The notes: generated from the letters alone by a model not told the origin. A DNA stretch of 64,000 bases from Wurfbainia villosa (GCA_025175895.1 JAKLTH010000216.1:2228001-2292000); one strand, 5' to 3'. Counted from the stretch's first letter, positions 48,601-61,437 are shown. Translations and numbers: made by a program.

Positions 48601-51600
48601 ACTCAAAATATACTATGTGTCAGGTATCTGGTCTATCCAACACATACCAATATCCGACACAATCAGTATAACATATGCAAGAAACATGCATGAATATGAT
48701 GTCCACCCGAAATGCAGCATAAGTACAAACAAACGCAATATCACAATAATCATATATATATCGTATCTATATATATATAAATCTCAATCATCCATATATA
48801 TATATATATGCATATATGTATATATATATGGTAATATGCAAAGCGCCATCGATCTGCTATGCAAAGCATGACGTAGTGTGTCGGCCACCTAAAGCTACCA
48901 CGACCCAAGTGTGGCCTCGGTGGCTCGAGTACGACAATCGGCCTAACTCAACACCAACCACTACTCAGCGGCCGAGTGGGTAGTATGATCGAGGCGTATA
49001 AGCGAAAGAGCAAGCTACACGATGGGGGTCCCCGCCGGGTCATCGACTACTACCCACGAGTGGTCGAGTACCACACACGCAGGACTACGACACGCAAATC
49101 CAACTACCACCGCCTATAGTGGTAGAGCGCGCAGACTAACTGCTCGCTCACACCTGCATTACTCCCATGAGTAAGGAGGCGTGGATGATGGCGACCCTCT
49201 CGAACCACAAGGAGACCTCGTCGCGTGCATGTAAATGCATGAATGCAATGTCTCACATAGACATCCACCATGTACTCTCTATCCTAGAGAGTCATAACGC
49301 ACTCTACATCCCGTAGAGAGTCGCTAATCTACTCGACGACTCTCATCTTGTAGAGTCGTACTCAATGATTATAACTAACGACCACCACCGGTGTAGCGAT
49401 ACCCTAAAGTATCATTCCTCCGACCATTTACACAACACACGTTCGATGGTAACATACAACCTAAGGGTACTAGAACTAACCTAGGTTAAAGTCATTATCT
49501 ACCTACGGATGATCTTTTGCCCGATATGCAATCAGGTTGTCATCAGGACTTTACCATTTGCACTTAACTTAAATAAATTCTAAGTTACTTTCATCACCTA
49601 TATGTATAACTCCTAATCATGATAAAATAAACATGATATATCGAATAGAGTTAATAGCCAGCGGTAAAGGATCAGCATACGATAAAAAGAACATGGTCGA
49701 GGTAATATGAACACCTAACATGCTCATATATCGATGACTAAATCTGAATGAAATACAACTACGGACGAGGTAGAAATTACCCAGAGGAAGCTCGTATTGC
49801 GGTCTCGCCTCAAGATCTCTACCTCGAATCCAATATCCGAAATGGTAGAATCCAAGATAATCACATGCTAGCATAATCAAATCAGGAATAAGAATCTAAA
49901 CCAATCTTAATCCCACGATTAATTAACGAATCTCGCGTGGCATAACCTCATTCCATTCCATTACGCACTAATCAAGCATTCCCATTAAACCATATGGTTC
50001 TCTATAGAATGTATAAATTCTTCGATAATTATTTAGCTGTAAATCACTCACCTAGTCCAGATAAATAATTATACCTTCTGACCCAATGGTAAGTTATCAA
50101 CTCCAAATCCATAGCAGAACTGGAAGTAGCATCCATCACACTTAGATTAACTAATAACCTATCAACGATTAGCATTTTCAACTATTCACATATGAACTTA
50201 CCTCAAACGCGTCAATTTGATAGTCGATTGGATTCACAAGGCTCCTCACAATATCATCTTCATCATCTAAAATACATCACCACTCTTCCTGAATCCGCTC
50301 TTTGCATCCACCATTCAAGAAACAGAACAAGACTAAGAGTTTACCAAAACCTAGAAAATGAATCAGTAGCAATTCAACAATGAAATCGTTACCCTAGCTG
50401 TGCTCTGGATCAGGAGACGAATCAAGGAACAGAAGTTACAATCAAAATTCACAGACCGCCGGTTGAGGCAGAGATATCAGTGGATCAACTGCAACTACAA
50501 TGGGCGGTGACGACGATCAGTCGAGCACAGGGGAAGATCGGTTGTCGGGGTTGTCCATGGTGGCCTGAGGCATGTCATCACGACCCGAGCAGCGTGATAG
50601 AGATCTAGGAGTCAGCGTGATGGGGCGACCACCGGACGAAGAAAACGGCCACGATCGGCTCGCTGGTGCTCGCAGTGGAGCTCAACGGTGATGACCTAGT
50701 TCAGAGTGTCGATGATGATGGCGTGTGGCTGCCGTCGGGATTAGAGGAAAAGGAAGGAAACGTCGGATGATGGCTGCAAATCGGCGGCAACCGACGGCTA
50801 GGCAAGGGGGAAACAAAAGCGACGGTGAGGCGTCGTGTCTCGTAGGGCCGGGACACGAGGTGCTCGCTCGAGTCGCGAGCGGCCTGTGGATGGTCGCGGC
50901 ACGGTGGTGAGAGTGAGGAGAAGAGAAGAGGCGGCAGAGGAAGAGGTGTTGGTTAGCGATCTCCGAAGGGTCGAACTCAGTGGCGGCGGCTATGGCCACG
51001 CTGGATCTAAGAGAAGGAACGAAGAAGGGGAGGGGGCGGCGCTCGAATGGAATTGGGAGAGAAAAGGATCGGACGGGGAAGAGAACGGCGCGATGGGGAA
51101 TTAAGGGGAAACGGAAAAATATAAAGGGTTTAAATTAAACCCATTAATTCCTTGCAGATAGTATAAACAGGCTTTACAAAGCCTATTCGCTATCCCCTAA
51201 AATGTCCATAAGACCCCGTTTAAATCCGGAAAAATTTCTAAAAATTCTGAAAAATTCCATAGGGTATTTCCTAATTAACAAGCATTTTTTTCCTAAGATT
51301 TTACAAGAATGTCTCAGGACCGCTACATTTTCGTAACTCGGTGTAGAAAAAATACGCCAGAGTTCATATCAGGTCCGATCACAATGTATAAGGACCGCTA
51401 CATCTCCACGAGAACTTGGGTGTAGTGTTAAATAAGCAAGAGTTCTCACACCATAGGTAGGTAAGAACAAATATTATGTAAAAACTAGTAGTCTAAGATT
51501 TGGTACATGGAACATAGGAACCCTCACTTGTAAAACAATGGAGATAGTAGATACGATGATTAGAAGAAAAATTAATATTGTATGTGTACAAGAGACAAAA

Positions 51601-54600
51601 TGGGTTGGTGAGAAGGCAAAGATGATAGATAACTCGGGTTTTAAGTTATGGTATACAGGCAAGAGTAAAACAAGGGAGTGGGTATTATTGATGATAGTTC
51701 GTTAAAGGATGAAGTTGTAGGAGTAATTAGAAGGGGATAGAATTATAGCTCAAAATAAGAGTGGAGAAAGAAACTATAAACGTAATTAGTGTATATGCCT
51801 CTAAATAGGATTAGATGAAAATACCAAATTAAGGTTTTGGGAGGACTTGAATGAAGTATTACAAAATATTCCACAAACGAGATGATTTTAATAGGAGGTG
51901 ATTTAAATGGGTATGTCGAGTGAAAAATGGCGAATACGAGAGGGTGCGTGGGGTTAAGGGTTTGGAACAAAAAATGAATAAGGTAAAACTATATTGGATT
52001 TTGCGATAGCATGATCTTATACTAGCTAATACATTTTTAAGAAAAAGAAGAACACTTAGTCACGCTCAAAAGTGGAAATAATAAATCACAAATTAACTTT
52101 CTTATGGTTAGGAAGAGAGATAGAAAGATTTGTAAAGATTGTAAGGTTATTCCTCGAGAGAAAGTTTAACTACTCAACATAGGTTAGTAGTATTGGATAT
52201 CGCCTCAAACATAGTATTAATAGAAGGAAAATATACACCACCTAAATTAAGTGGTGGAAGTTAAAGGATGAGAAACTAAATATATTCAAAGAGAAGGTAG
52301 AGTACAAGTATTAGATGACATATATACAATGACCCTAATACAACGTGGGATAAGATGGTATCAAAATCAAAATAATAAGAAGCAGTCTATGAGTCAGAAG
52401 GATACGCACTACCAAAGAAAAGAATCTTGGTGTGGAATGGAAAAGTCTGAAAGAGAAAGTCAAGGAAAAACGAATAGATATAAGAAATTAAATATTTGTA
52501 AAAATGAGGAAAATTTGAAAAATATACAATAGCAAGAAAGAAGCTAAGAAAGCAATAATAAGATGAAACTTTTGAGCAGTTATATCGAAAATTAGATACA
52601 AAAGAAGGGAAAGAGACATTTATAGAATAGCTAAAGTGAGAGAGAGGAAGACAAAAGATCTTAATCAAATAAGATGTATTAAAGATGAATGATAAGTACT
52701 AGTAAATGATGAAGAAATAAAAGAGCTGGAAGAGATATTTTTATCAACTTTTTAATGAAGGTTTAGGAGAGAGACCAACTTAATTTAGGTAATTTAAGTA
52801 GGTCAATGAGTATAGAAATTTAAATTTTTATCGTAGAATTCAAATTTGAAGTAGAACAAGTTTTAAATGGAATCTGAAAATGGAAAAGTCGTTGGAATGA
52901 CCGATGATATTCCGATAGAGGTATGGAAGTGTCTAGGAAATAAGGTATTGAATGACTTACAAAATTATTTAACATGATTGAAACAAAAAGGATGCTCGAT
53001 CGATGGAGGATAAGATCCTAATTCCCTTATAAGAATAAGGAGATATACAAACAAAAACTATAGAGTATTAAACTAATAAGTCATACCTATGAAACTTTGG
53101 GAAAAGTAATAGAAAAAGATTAAGGAAGGAGACCATGGTTCTCTAAAAATCAATTTGGATTAATGTCGGGAAGGTCGATGATGGCTTATACATCTTCTCA
53201 AACAACTAATTGAAAAGTATAGAGAGCAAAAGCGGGATCTACACATGATATTCATTGATTTAGAAAAACATGATAGAGTTCCAAGAGAAATAATATGGAG
53301 AATTTTAGAAAAAGGGGTGTTAGTGTAATATATATCAACTAATTAAGGATATGTATAGTAAGAATGCAGTGAAAGACTGGATTGATTAATCAAGCATTTT
53401 CAATAAATATAGGGTTACATCAAGTATCAACTTTAAGTCCCTATCTTTTTACATTAATCATGGACGAACACACTGGACACATTCAAGACACATTACGGTA
53501 GTGCGTGTTTGTTTGCAGATGATATTGTTTTAGTAGATGAGACACGTGAAGGAGTAAATGCTAAACTAGAATCTCGTGAAACACACTGTAAGTAAAGGTT
53601 TTAAGCTTAGTAGAGTAAAGACAGAATATATGGAATTTAAATTTAGCAATATTAGACGTAATGAGATAAGTGTTAAGATAGGAGATGATGAGTTATGTGG
53701 AATCGAGCTTTAAATATTTAGGATCATTTTTGCAAGATGATGGAGGGATTGAGAGAGATGTCTTATATAGAATACAAGCAGGATGGTTGAAATGGAGGAA
53801 AGCATCGGGTATTTTATGTGATCGTAAAGTGCCTCTAAAACTTAAAGGGAAGTTCTACAAAACAGCAATTAGACCTGCTATGTTATATGGAGCTGAATGT
53901 TGGGCTACGACTCGAGTATATGAGCAAAAGATGAGAGTTGCAGAGATGAGGATGTTAAGGTGGATGTGTGGACATACGAGGATGAACAGAATAAGAAATG
54001 AGAGCATTAAAGAAAAAGTTGGTGTTCCATCTATTGAAAGAAAGCTCCGAGAGACACGTTTAAGGTGGTACGGACATGTACTTAGACGGCCAATAAATGC
54101 TCCAGTTAGGCGATGTGAAACGATACCAAATATACACATCAAACGAGGAAGAGGAAGACCAAAAAAGACTTGGTTAACAACAATAAAACAAGATAAAATT
54201 TATTTAAATATAGATGATGATATAGTAGGGGATAGAGTCCAATGGCGTAGAAGGATCCATATAGCCGACCCCACCTAGTGGGATAAGGCTTTGTTGTTGT
54301 TGTTGTTGTATCTGCATGACATTATATAGTACTAAAATCTTATGGTTTGGGTCAATTCTGACATGCTTTAAAATTTTAAAGCTTGACGCATACACAAGTG
54401 AAATAAAACTTAAGAAGTTAATGTAACACAGCCAATGATCCCTTCAAACTCACATCAACATGCAGTCATCAATGTCTTGTCTCAAGTAACCACATTGATG
54501 AAGAGAGAAGAAAAAAGAGACGAGGAATGAAATGCAATGAGAACGAAGAGAAATCAGTGGAATCAATTTCTCAAGCGAACGTCTCTCTAAAGATAACATA

Positions 54601-57600
54601 CAATAAACTGAGGAAAAATAAAAACACTCAAGGGTCCTGCTTAATCTAGCAAATTAAGAACAAGATGTTTTCTATATTCATATGTTCACTAGATATAATG
54701 ATATACGCTGAAAGAAGCAACAAAGGGAGGAAAGATAATTCTTGGAAGTGTTCAGTAACCTGAGGAGGTTGAGGAAAAGACTCTTAGGAGCATCACAAGG
54801 AAGGTGGTAGAGGATGTCATTTGATAATCAGATAAAGTGGGGTGCAAGGTTTGAAATACCGCCCCATTTCGGACGAAAGAGTGGTTGAGATACGGGAGCG
54901 ATGACTGAGGCCTCGATTGCGACCTCGCGTGCAAACACGAGTGGCCTTGCGCGGGGTTGCAGCAGCCACCGGCGGCCTCGTCTGGTCTCCAGCTTGTGGT
55001 AGCCTTCATGAGTCATGCCGTTCGCGGCCACGATGTGTAGGAGTCGCAGCGCCCTCGCAGGGCACTGCCATTGTCGACGGCCTCGCACGAGGCCGCAACA
55101 ACCGCTGGAGGCCTCGCGCAAGGCCACAATTGCCGTTGGCAGCCGTGCACGACCTACGCGAGGCCATAGTAGTCGCGGGTTGCTCACTCGGGGTCGCGAC
55201 AGCCACAGGCAGCCTCGTCACGGGGACGTGGCAGATGTCGACTATCTTGCGCGGGGCCACGACAGCTACCGACGGACCGTGGCCTCTGCGAAGCCGTGGG
55301 GACCACGAGCAAGCGAGTAATTAATTTTAAAATCAATCAACTTCCCAAACTATAGTTTAACTATAGAATAAATAAAATCAATTAAAATTTAATAAAATTA
55401 TTTTTAAATCTTATTTTATTAATTTATATATTATAAATAATAAATTTATTATTATTAAAATTTATTTTATTTTTAATCCTATTTAATTGAAATTAATTAA
55501 ATTTATTTTATTTTTATAATTAATTTTTTAGTATTTTTAATCATTTTTTTTATTTTTAATATTTAAGTTAAAATTTTCATTTTTCATTTATGTATTTTAT
55601 ATTTAAAAATTATTGAAATTTATCGATATATCAAGATACGATATCAAAATCGTATCGTTCCGATTGCGAATCGAAATCTCGATATGGGTCGAAATTTGAA
55701 ACCTTGGTGGGCTGTGAACTTAATGGAGGTAGATGGTAATGATTTCATGGATCCAGCAACGGTGGGGATGGCGGCAGTAAAGGAGGAAGCAATGGTGATA
55801 TAAGCATGCTTCCAGTAGTACTCAAGGAAGAAGCTGGGAAGCAGAAGCATCATGTAGGTGCTTTTCTGAACCATGGACAAGAGACAAGGACACACCTAGG
55901 AGAAGAAACCATGGACCATGTGATGCAAGATTTCAAAGATGTCAGTATGAAATACTGGCACAAAGAAGTGAGATATGAGGTACTGGACACAACTAAATAG
56001 CGGAAAGCATGGGTTCCTACACATACTTTCTTGATTGCTTTCGGTGGTTCTATGTGAATGCAAGAAGTGTATGGAGGATCAGAGGAGTTAAATGGAGTTA
56101 TGTGCAATTGGCTCCCTAGCTCCTGAGTGCAACCTCAACACTCCTTAGCATCGGTGCCAATGGACGTGATCCTGTGGAGTTCTCTTGTTGATAGACAAGG
56201 GCCAAGATGAGGAAGTATGTGTTCGATGATGGTGTCTAGTGGCTAGATCATGGCTTTAGTTTGAGTTTCTAGAAGAGAAGCCAGACTATTTGGAGCCAAT
56301 ATCTTAAGATGTGGCAACAAGAACCCATCTTCAGGTTGATGTGGTTCACAAAGAACACTAAGACAAGAAGCGAAAGTGACTGAGCAGACACTATATCATC
56401 CATTATTATTATAGTTAATCCTATTCTTTGCATCATATCACTAAACTGAACATCTTGATTATAGGTTTAGGAGCCTTTGAGCATATATTTGGTAACATTT
56501 TCCTTTTCTCTGGGCCTACATAATCCCATCTTAGCTATGCTACTTTGTAGATGGTTCACTCTTCTCTATGAAGACGTTGGCCATGTCACTCCAATATTGT
56601 CTGCATCTCTTTATTTATTTTTCTATATCTATAGTTTCCTCTTTATATGCTATCCGTGAGCAAACTAATTAAGTTGCTAAATTGTTAAAGTAACCTTTAA
56701 TTAAGTTCGCAAGTTAGCAAAGTACTTGACACAAAACACGAGTCCCAAGGTTGGTATTAGTTGATAGTCATTTCCTTTTAATCTACTATAGTGGCTGACT
56801 TATCTCCTCTTTGGATATAGTCTTCTAGAGCATCAATCTGTTAACTGGGCAACACTTTTGATTCTTCATTTTTTTTTCTTTAGTCTTTTCAAATCTTTGG
56901 GGGGCCTAATCATGCCCCTTCAATGGTTGCCCCCTTCACTTGTGAGCCTACACAAAAGTGAGCCATTTTACAAAATATGACTTGGGAGACTGTCACATAG
57001 TCAAAGGCTTCACATCCATAAGCCCCAAGTAGTTTGCCCATTTCCTAGGCAATCACAACATTACAAGATGTTACATGCCTAAAGACAAAATATAATGATT
57101 ATAATCACTCAATATAATCTCTTCTGATTCTCATGCTTTCATTTCTTTAGCTGCTCGAGTCCATTAAGTTACTTCTTGAGCTTGAGTGAATCTACCTAAT
57201 CCAAGCAACCCCCATCTGAGCCTTGGCTCTTGAGCCCACAGAGCTCCTCCCTGAGCTTCAATGGAGCAACTCGGTTCAAGCTAAGTTCCTGAACACAATA
57301 TCCTTGATCGTCATGTTCTCAAGCTCCATGAGCTGCATTTGATCTATCTTCACGATTGTCATATGCATTATCTAAATAGCTGCACACTTGATGTTGATTC
57401 TGCCAATGATGAGAGAACCATTAAACTCTACGATCACATATAACACAACAAACTTTGAATCTACTCGTGCAAACCCTAGGTGAGATGGGTGCCTTGTAAG
57501 TGATGCCAATCTTAGTACTCCAAGAGGCAATATTTGTTGAAGCTTCATTCACCCTTATTTGGTGCTACTGCTACATTCCTTTAGATTAAAGAATCTTTAT

Positions 57601-58698
57601 GCACAGGAATATATAACTCAAAAATCTTGATATAATAATCATGTGCCATTTGGTTTGAACACTTTCTCACTTGATACAGTGCATCTTATGACATTTATCT
57701 TCTTATTATCAGTAGGTGCATGGTCAATTCCTTCCATCATTTATCATTTGACAATTTTCTCATCTAATTCATCCCTGTTAACCTGATGTTGAATTTTTCG
57801 GAAAGTTTGCCTTCTATCATAATGAACTAGTCTTAGTGATCTTTAATGTAACAAATTTCCTTTGTGCCCGAGCCCTTGTAGATCCCTTATACTACCATTG
57901 GTTATCTATTGTCGGATCAAAACGTGTTCCCTCTTCAGATATTAATAATGTCATGGGTTTTGAAGGGGTTGAGGGGGTGACTTGTGGCCGTCAAACATCA
58001 TTTTCTATAGTCATGACAAGCTGATTATGGAAATGTTCTTGTTGGCCAGTCATTTGCATAAATTTGCTTTCTTGCTGCATATGTTCAATATGGCATATGT
58101 CAGTTCTAGAAAGTAATTCAATCACTCCACTTTTTTGTGACTTGATTTTTTTATTTTTTTGCATAATATTCGTTCTCATGATTACTGTGTTCATATTTTA
58201 ACTTAAGAATCGCCTAAATTTGCAATTTGGTCGTCTGATCTGATTTCATGTTGAATATCAACACCTCTCCACTGTCGCATTATAGATTTCGTCGGGTAAC
58301 TGTATCTGACTTTTATATTATGTCAAAGTTCTTTTCTTTTCTTCCCAAAAAACTTTTTCTTGGAGGAAAATAAGACATTCGTGTTTGTTGGCCAACTTAT
58401 GTTACATGACAATCAATCGTCTTCATTGTTTTTCAGGAAATCTAGGAAAACAGCTCCTCCTTATCGTGTGATATTGCACAACGACAATTACAACAAGCGT
58501 GAGTACGTTGTCCAAGTGCTAATGAAGGTGATCCCAGGAATGACGCTCGATAATGCTGTAAACATCATGCAAGAGGCCCACCACAATGGCCTAGCAGTCG
58601 TAATTATTTGCTCTCAAGCAGATGCCGAGGAGCACTGCATGAAGCTCAGGGGTAATGGCCTCCATAGTTCAATTGAGCCAGCTAGTGGTGGCTGCTGA
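45685..58698 (+). CDS. ClpS1: ATP-dependent Clp protease adaptor ClpS1, chloroplast; exons 2 and 3 only
   Basis: Exon 2 (45685-45835) and exon 3 (58437-58698) join in phase to give 137 residues ending EPASGGC. Exon 2 has GPCANHGILMAISMSGPGRG and LLDKPTIEKTAPSRESEFDI, the plant ClpS1 linker. Exon 3 holds the complete ClpS core: APPYRVILHNDNYNKREYVV, VLMKVIPGMTLDNAVNIMQE, AHHNG and AVVIICSQADAEEH. The N-degron pocket residues, the Asn-Asp of LHNDN and the His of QEAH, are present. ClpS1 docks on ClpC in the stroma and delivers N-degron substrates, including glutamyl-tRNA reductase, to the Clp protease. Full plant ClpS1 is about 160 residues; the first ~22 (transit peptide, exon 1) are absent. 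Exon 2 starts in phase 1, so an upstream coding exon is required. The two exons lie 12.6 kb apart. Confidence 0.93.
45836..46989 (+). other. ClpS1 intron, 5' part
   Basis: AT-rich intron DNA, with no exon or bounded element recognised. Confidence 0.4.
46990..47540 (+). repeat. ~135-bp tandem repeat in the ClpS1 intron, possibly from a Copia element
   Basis: A unit starting 'cttgttacatgaaccttaaa' and containing 'aaacttaagaagtt' and 'ctaatgatcccttc' runs at about 47196-47331 and 47332-47466, with a third partial copy to 47530. Text just before ('aacacttctaacactctcct') resembles the common LTR-adjacent sequence of plant Copia elements. The same 'aaacttaagaagttaatgta' and 'caatgatcccttcaaactca' block reappears at 54400-54450, beyond the inserted LTR-like block and LINE. 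Confidence 0.65.
47858..51327 (-). mobile_element. Probable LTR-like block (Ty3-type?), minus orientation
   Basis: Composition changes sharply at about 47858 (TGTATCGCTTGTCGTGGCGG) and returns near 51330. On the minus strand it would start TGTAGCGGTCCTGAGAC (51327), reminiscent of the TGTAACG/TGTAGCG starts of long Ty3 chromovirus LTRs. A TATA-like TTTATATTTTT (minus, near 51120) precedes a GC-rich transcribed-looking part (51100-50400). Terminal TG/CA fit, but no 5-bp duplication matches (AAAAA versus TTTTC). It has no coding content. Low-confidence class. Confidence 0.4.
51330..54310 (+). mobile_element. Nearly full-length, decayed RTE-type LINE
   Basis: An endonuclease start is visible at 51497 (RFGTWNIGTLTCKTMEIVDT, then IVCVQETKWVGEKAKMIDNS). 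Reverse-transcriptase motifs follow: FIDLEKHDRVPREIIWRILE (about 53252-53320) and the catalytic FADD at 53512-53523 (FADDIVLVDE). The C-terminal frame 53685-54278 includes FKYLGSFLQDDGGIERDV and LYGAECWATTRVYEQKMRVA. The 3' end is a (TTG)n tail at 54291-54309, typical of RTE. Several frameshifts and stops separate the motifs, so it is inactive. It lies inside the ClpS1 intron in gene orientation. Confidence 0.9.
54845..55706 (+). mobile_element. hAT family A, copy 4: 862-bp non-autonomous element
   Basis: The ends are CAAGGTTTGAAATACCG and, reverse-complemented, CAAGGTTTCAAATTTCG. Flanks are GTGGGGTG (54837-54844) and GTGGGCTG (55707-55714), an 8-bp duplication with one change. The layout is GC-rich left half (54900-55320), A/T half (55320-55620), then the shared 'cgatatcaaaatcgtatcgt' block. 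In this copy the GC half is rich in 'cctcgcgc' and 'ggccacgac' phrases rather than GATCGCGATC. Long overlapping frames here are compositional. Confidence 0.88.
55715..58436 (+). other. ClpS1 intron, 3' part
   Basis: Mixed intron DNA of no recognised class. The stretch 55720-56000 has an open plus frame without homology that I can name. The acceptor TTTTTCAG ends at 58436. Confidence 0.4.
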
Positions 58699-59371
58699 AC
58701 TCTTCTATACCATGACAAGTGACAAACCACAAGTAATGTTTCGATGCGATCGAGTTTTCTTCTGTATGTGGATGTAGATTTTCAATAGGGCTGTCTGTAT
58801 GATGCCAATTTGAGAATAGTGAAACGAAATAGATGGAGCTGAATGAAGCATGCATATAATAACTCTTCATGTCATGATGAATATTCACCCATGTATACTC
58901 TCAATTAAATGTTATATTGATATTATGTTGATATGGTACCTACGAACCCTCTAGTTCGCCATTGGGTTTGGTGATTAATATTTGAAACCATTTTTTGATC
59001 TTTTCTTTAGTGTATTTCATTGCTTCTCAGTTGTCTATGGCACTCATTCACACTGATATTTCATCTCTGCTCGCTTGATTTGTCCCTCGTTTGCAACTCT
59101 TATCTCCATCATAGGCTACTTTTTTGCCTGGCCACCTTGCATCTAGCCAATCCTTCTCTTTCTCTACGAGAGACCGTGTCACTTGAGGGTGAGAAATATA
59201 TAATTTATAATATTAAAACTAAAACATAATACAATTTCAATAATTAAATCGTAAAGACAACAAGAACTCAAACTTAATTAAAATTTAATAAAAATACGAT
59301 ACAATTAAACTCAAGTTTAACAAGTTAGTATCATGAACGGTTGAGGCAGAAATTATTGAAACTTCAATTGG
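58699..59371 (+). other. 3' flank of ClpS1
   Basis: Probably contains the ClpS1 3' untranslated region in the first 200-250 bases. Nothing else was recognised. Confidence 0.45.
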
Positions 59372-61430
59372 TGTTGGCTTTAATTTTGATGTTCGGTTAA
59401 ATGAATTTAATTTAGGCTATAGTGTTGTGTTTAATACGTGTTTAAATAGGTAAAGATTTGAAGAAAAAAATGCAAAGGAGTACTCGATGACATAGGATTC
59501 GATCGAGTACGTACAGTGAAAGTACAATGAAAGATGATGTATTAATTCGGATTAGAAGTTTGACGAAAAAGGTACACCGATAGAACTAGAAGAATGCATA
59601 GGGGAGTGAGTCGAATGACTTGATCATCTAAGAGATGAAAAATTAGGAGGAAGATTAACTAAGATAAGTTGTGACAAATTGAATTAATTGAAATTATAAT
59701 CATGGCGAAGGATATAGACAATCTCCATTATAGTCAACCTGAGTTAGCAAGTTCTGGACAACAAGAAATATAGTTTTGATTGATTGGAACCTCCAATCGA
59801 TTAGAACTTTTGATCGACCAGAAAACATCGCATGATGCATAGTATTTTATCATTTTATCTCTTTGAACAAGTTATTTTTCAAAATAAGACAACTAGAAAA
59901 AAAGGCATGGTCGACCAGACGAAGACTGGCGAGTGATCTAGCTTAGAGATCTGAGTTGGATTGAGGATTAAGCGACAAAAAAGAAAAGTCCAATTGACCA
60001 AAAAGTTATTATGTTAATAGAGGCGATAAGAGATGACCTATTCTAGGATAAGGTCAAGAAGCTGAGTGAGTAATTTTCAATCCAACAGATAAGGTTTTTT
60101 AGTCAATCAAATGTGTCATATAGCACAGTGACGAACTTGATGTGGAGGCTATAAAATGAGGATCATAGGCTCAAGACTAACACACGAATTTCTACCTCTT
60201 CATTTATTGTATTGTTCTTGTAATACACAATTATATAAGAGATTTATCCAGCTCGCTCTGGCTTAGCAGAGGAAAAAAATAGTGGATGCGGAAGTTTTGG
60301 ACATAGCAATATGGAGGGTGTAAATTAAGTAAATAGTGGTGACCATCTCGGTATGTGTTCTTTGCATGTGTTGATTTGTTTATCCTAATGTGTGTGTCCT
60401 TACTAAGATATTAGCCAGAGAAAGAAAGACAGTTTTATTGTAAATTCGCTATTCACTATGAAAGACAGTTTTATTATAGATTCGTTATTCTCTAGCGATC
60501 TCAACACTAGCTTTCGCATCGTGCCACACTAACACTTGACATTGAAGCAGGACTGCCTAAAAGGAGTCGCCAACTAACTGTCTAGATTGGGAGGTTCAAA
60601 TTGCAAGTGAAGAAATGGTCGAATCCAATGCCTAACCACCTAAATTTGAAGGATAGTTCACACTTTGAAAGTTCAAAATGGAGGTATTTGTTTAAACTAA
60701 CTTTGATATTGTGATTTCCATAAAATATGGTTTCAAGGTGTCTGAAATATGGTTTCAAGATGTCTAAAGACAATGATGAATAAATACTTGAGGAGCACTG
60801 GTGGACTAAAAGACAATGAGAGAATTTCATAGCAAATGGCAAGGATTGAATACTATTTATTAAACATTTTACTGTAGTGCAGAAAATAAACAGGGTCAGT
60901 GTGTACAACTTTGTAAAAGAGTTTGAGAAAAACTTATTGCACTTCACATAGGAACCTCAGAGGCCAAGTTGGCCAAACGAGACTTGCAAAGAAACTAGCT
61001 TAGCAAGTTCCAATTAGAAAAAGAGGAATTAGTGGCAAACCTCCACTCAAGACTCAAGGAGATTCTGATAGGATTAAGTAATTTCGTAGAAATGATGACA
61101 AATCATGACATCCTAAGGAGCACGATCATAGAATGAAGCAATGAGTGTCTATCATCGACTCTAATATATCCAAAAGAAGTATCTACGCTAGATGAATTTT
61201 TTACAGCAATGGAATTGCATGAATGTCGAGTTACAAGATTTGAAAGTAAGGGAGATGAGTGCAAGAATGGGTATAGCGCTAGTGGTCCAAAAGGAGTCAA
61301 AATCAAATTCATCATTGGATGACAACAAGGAGACATACATGGAAAGAAAATTGAAATTTTTTTTGAAGAACTAATAATTTTGACAGAAGACAAACCAAAA
61401 AACTTATAAGAAAGAAGAAGCAAAACAGAA
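59372..61430 (+). mobile_element. Decayed Copia-like LTR retrotransposon: 5' LTR, primer site and gag remnant
   Basis: An LTR-like segment ends CCACACTAACA at 60534 and keeps phrases of LTR family B near its end ('ttcgttattctctagcg'). Just after it, TTGACATTGAAGCAGG (60536-60551) matches the initiator-Met context TTGGTATCAGAGCAGG with five changes, all transitions. The following ~850 bases hold broken frames with a gag-like mix, for example EVSTLDEFFTAMELHECRVT (about 61177-61235). A 40-bp duplication ('gaaagacagttttatt') sits at about 60424-60494. The LTR start at 59372 is a guess; no 3' LTR was found. Confidence 0.5.
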
Positions 61431-61437
61431 AGATTTA

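Noticed and set aside
50682..51104. Overlapping GC-rich frames, about 90-105 residues
   Set aside because: They sit in the GC-rich part of the LTR-like block and have no motif; both strands are open because of composition.
54917..55324. Overlapping GC-rich frames of up to 135 residues
   Set aside because: They lie within the GC half of hAT copy 4, overlap in four frames and have no recognisable domain.
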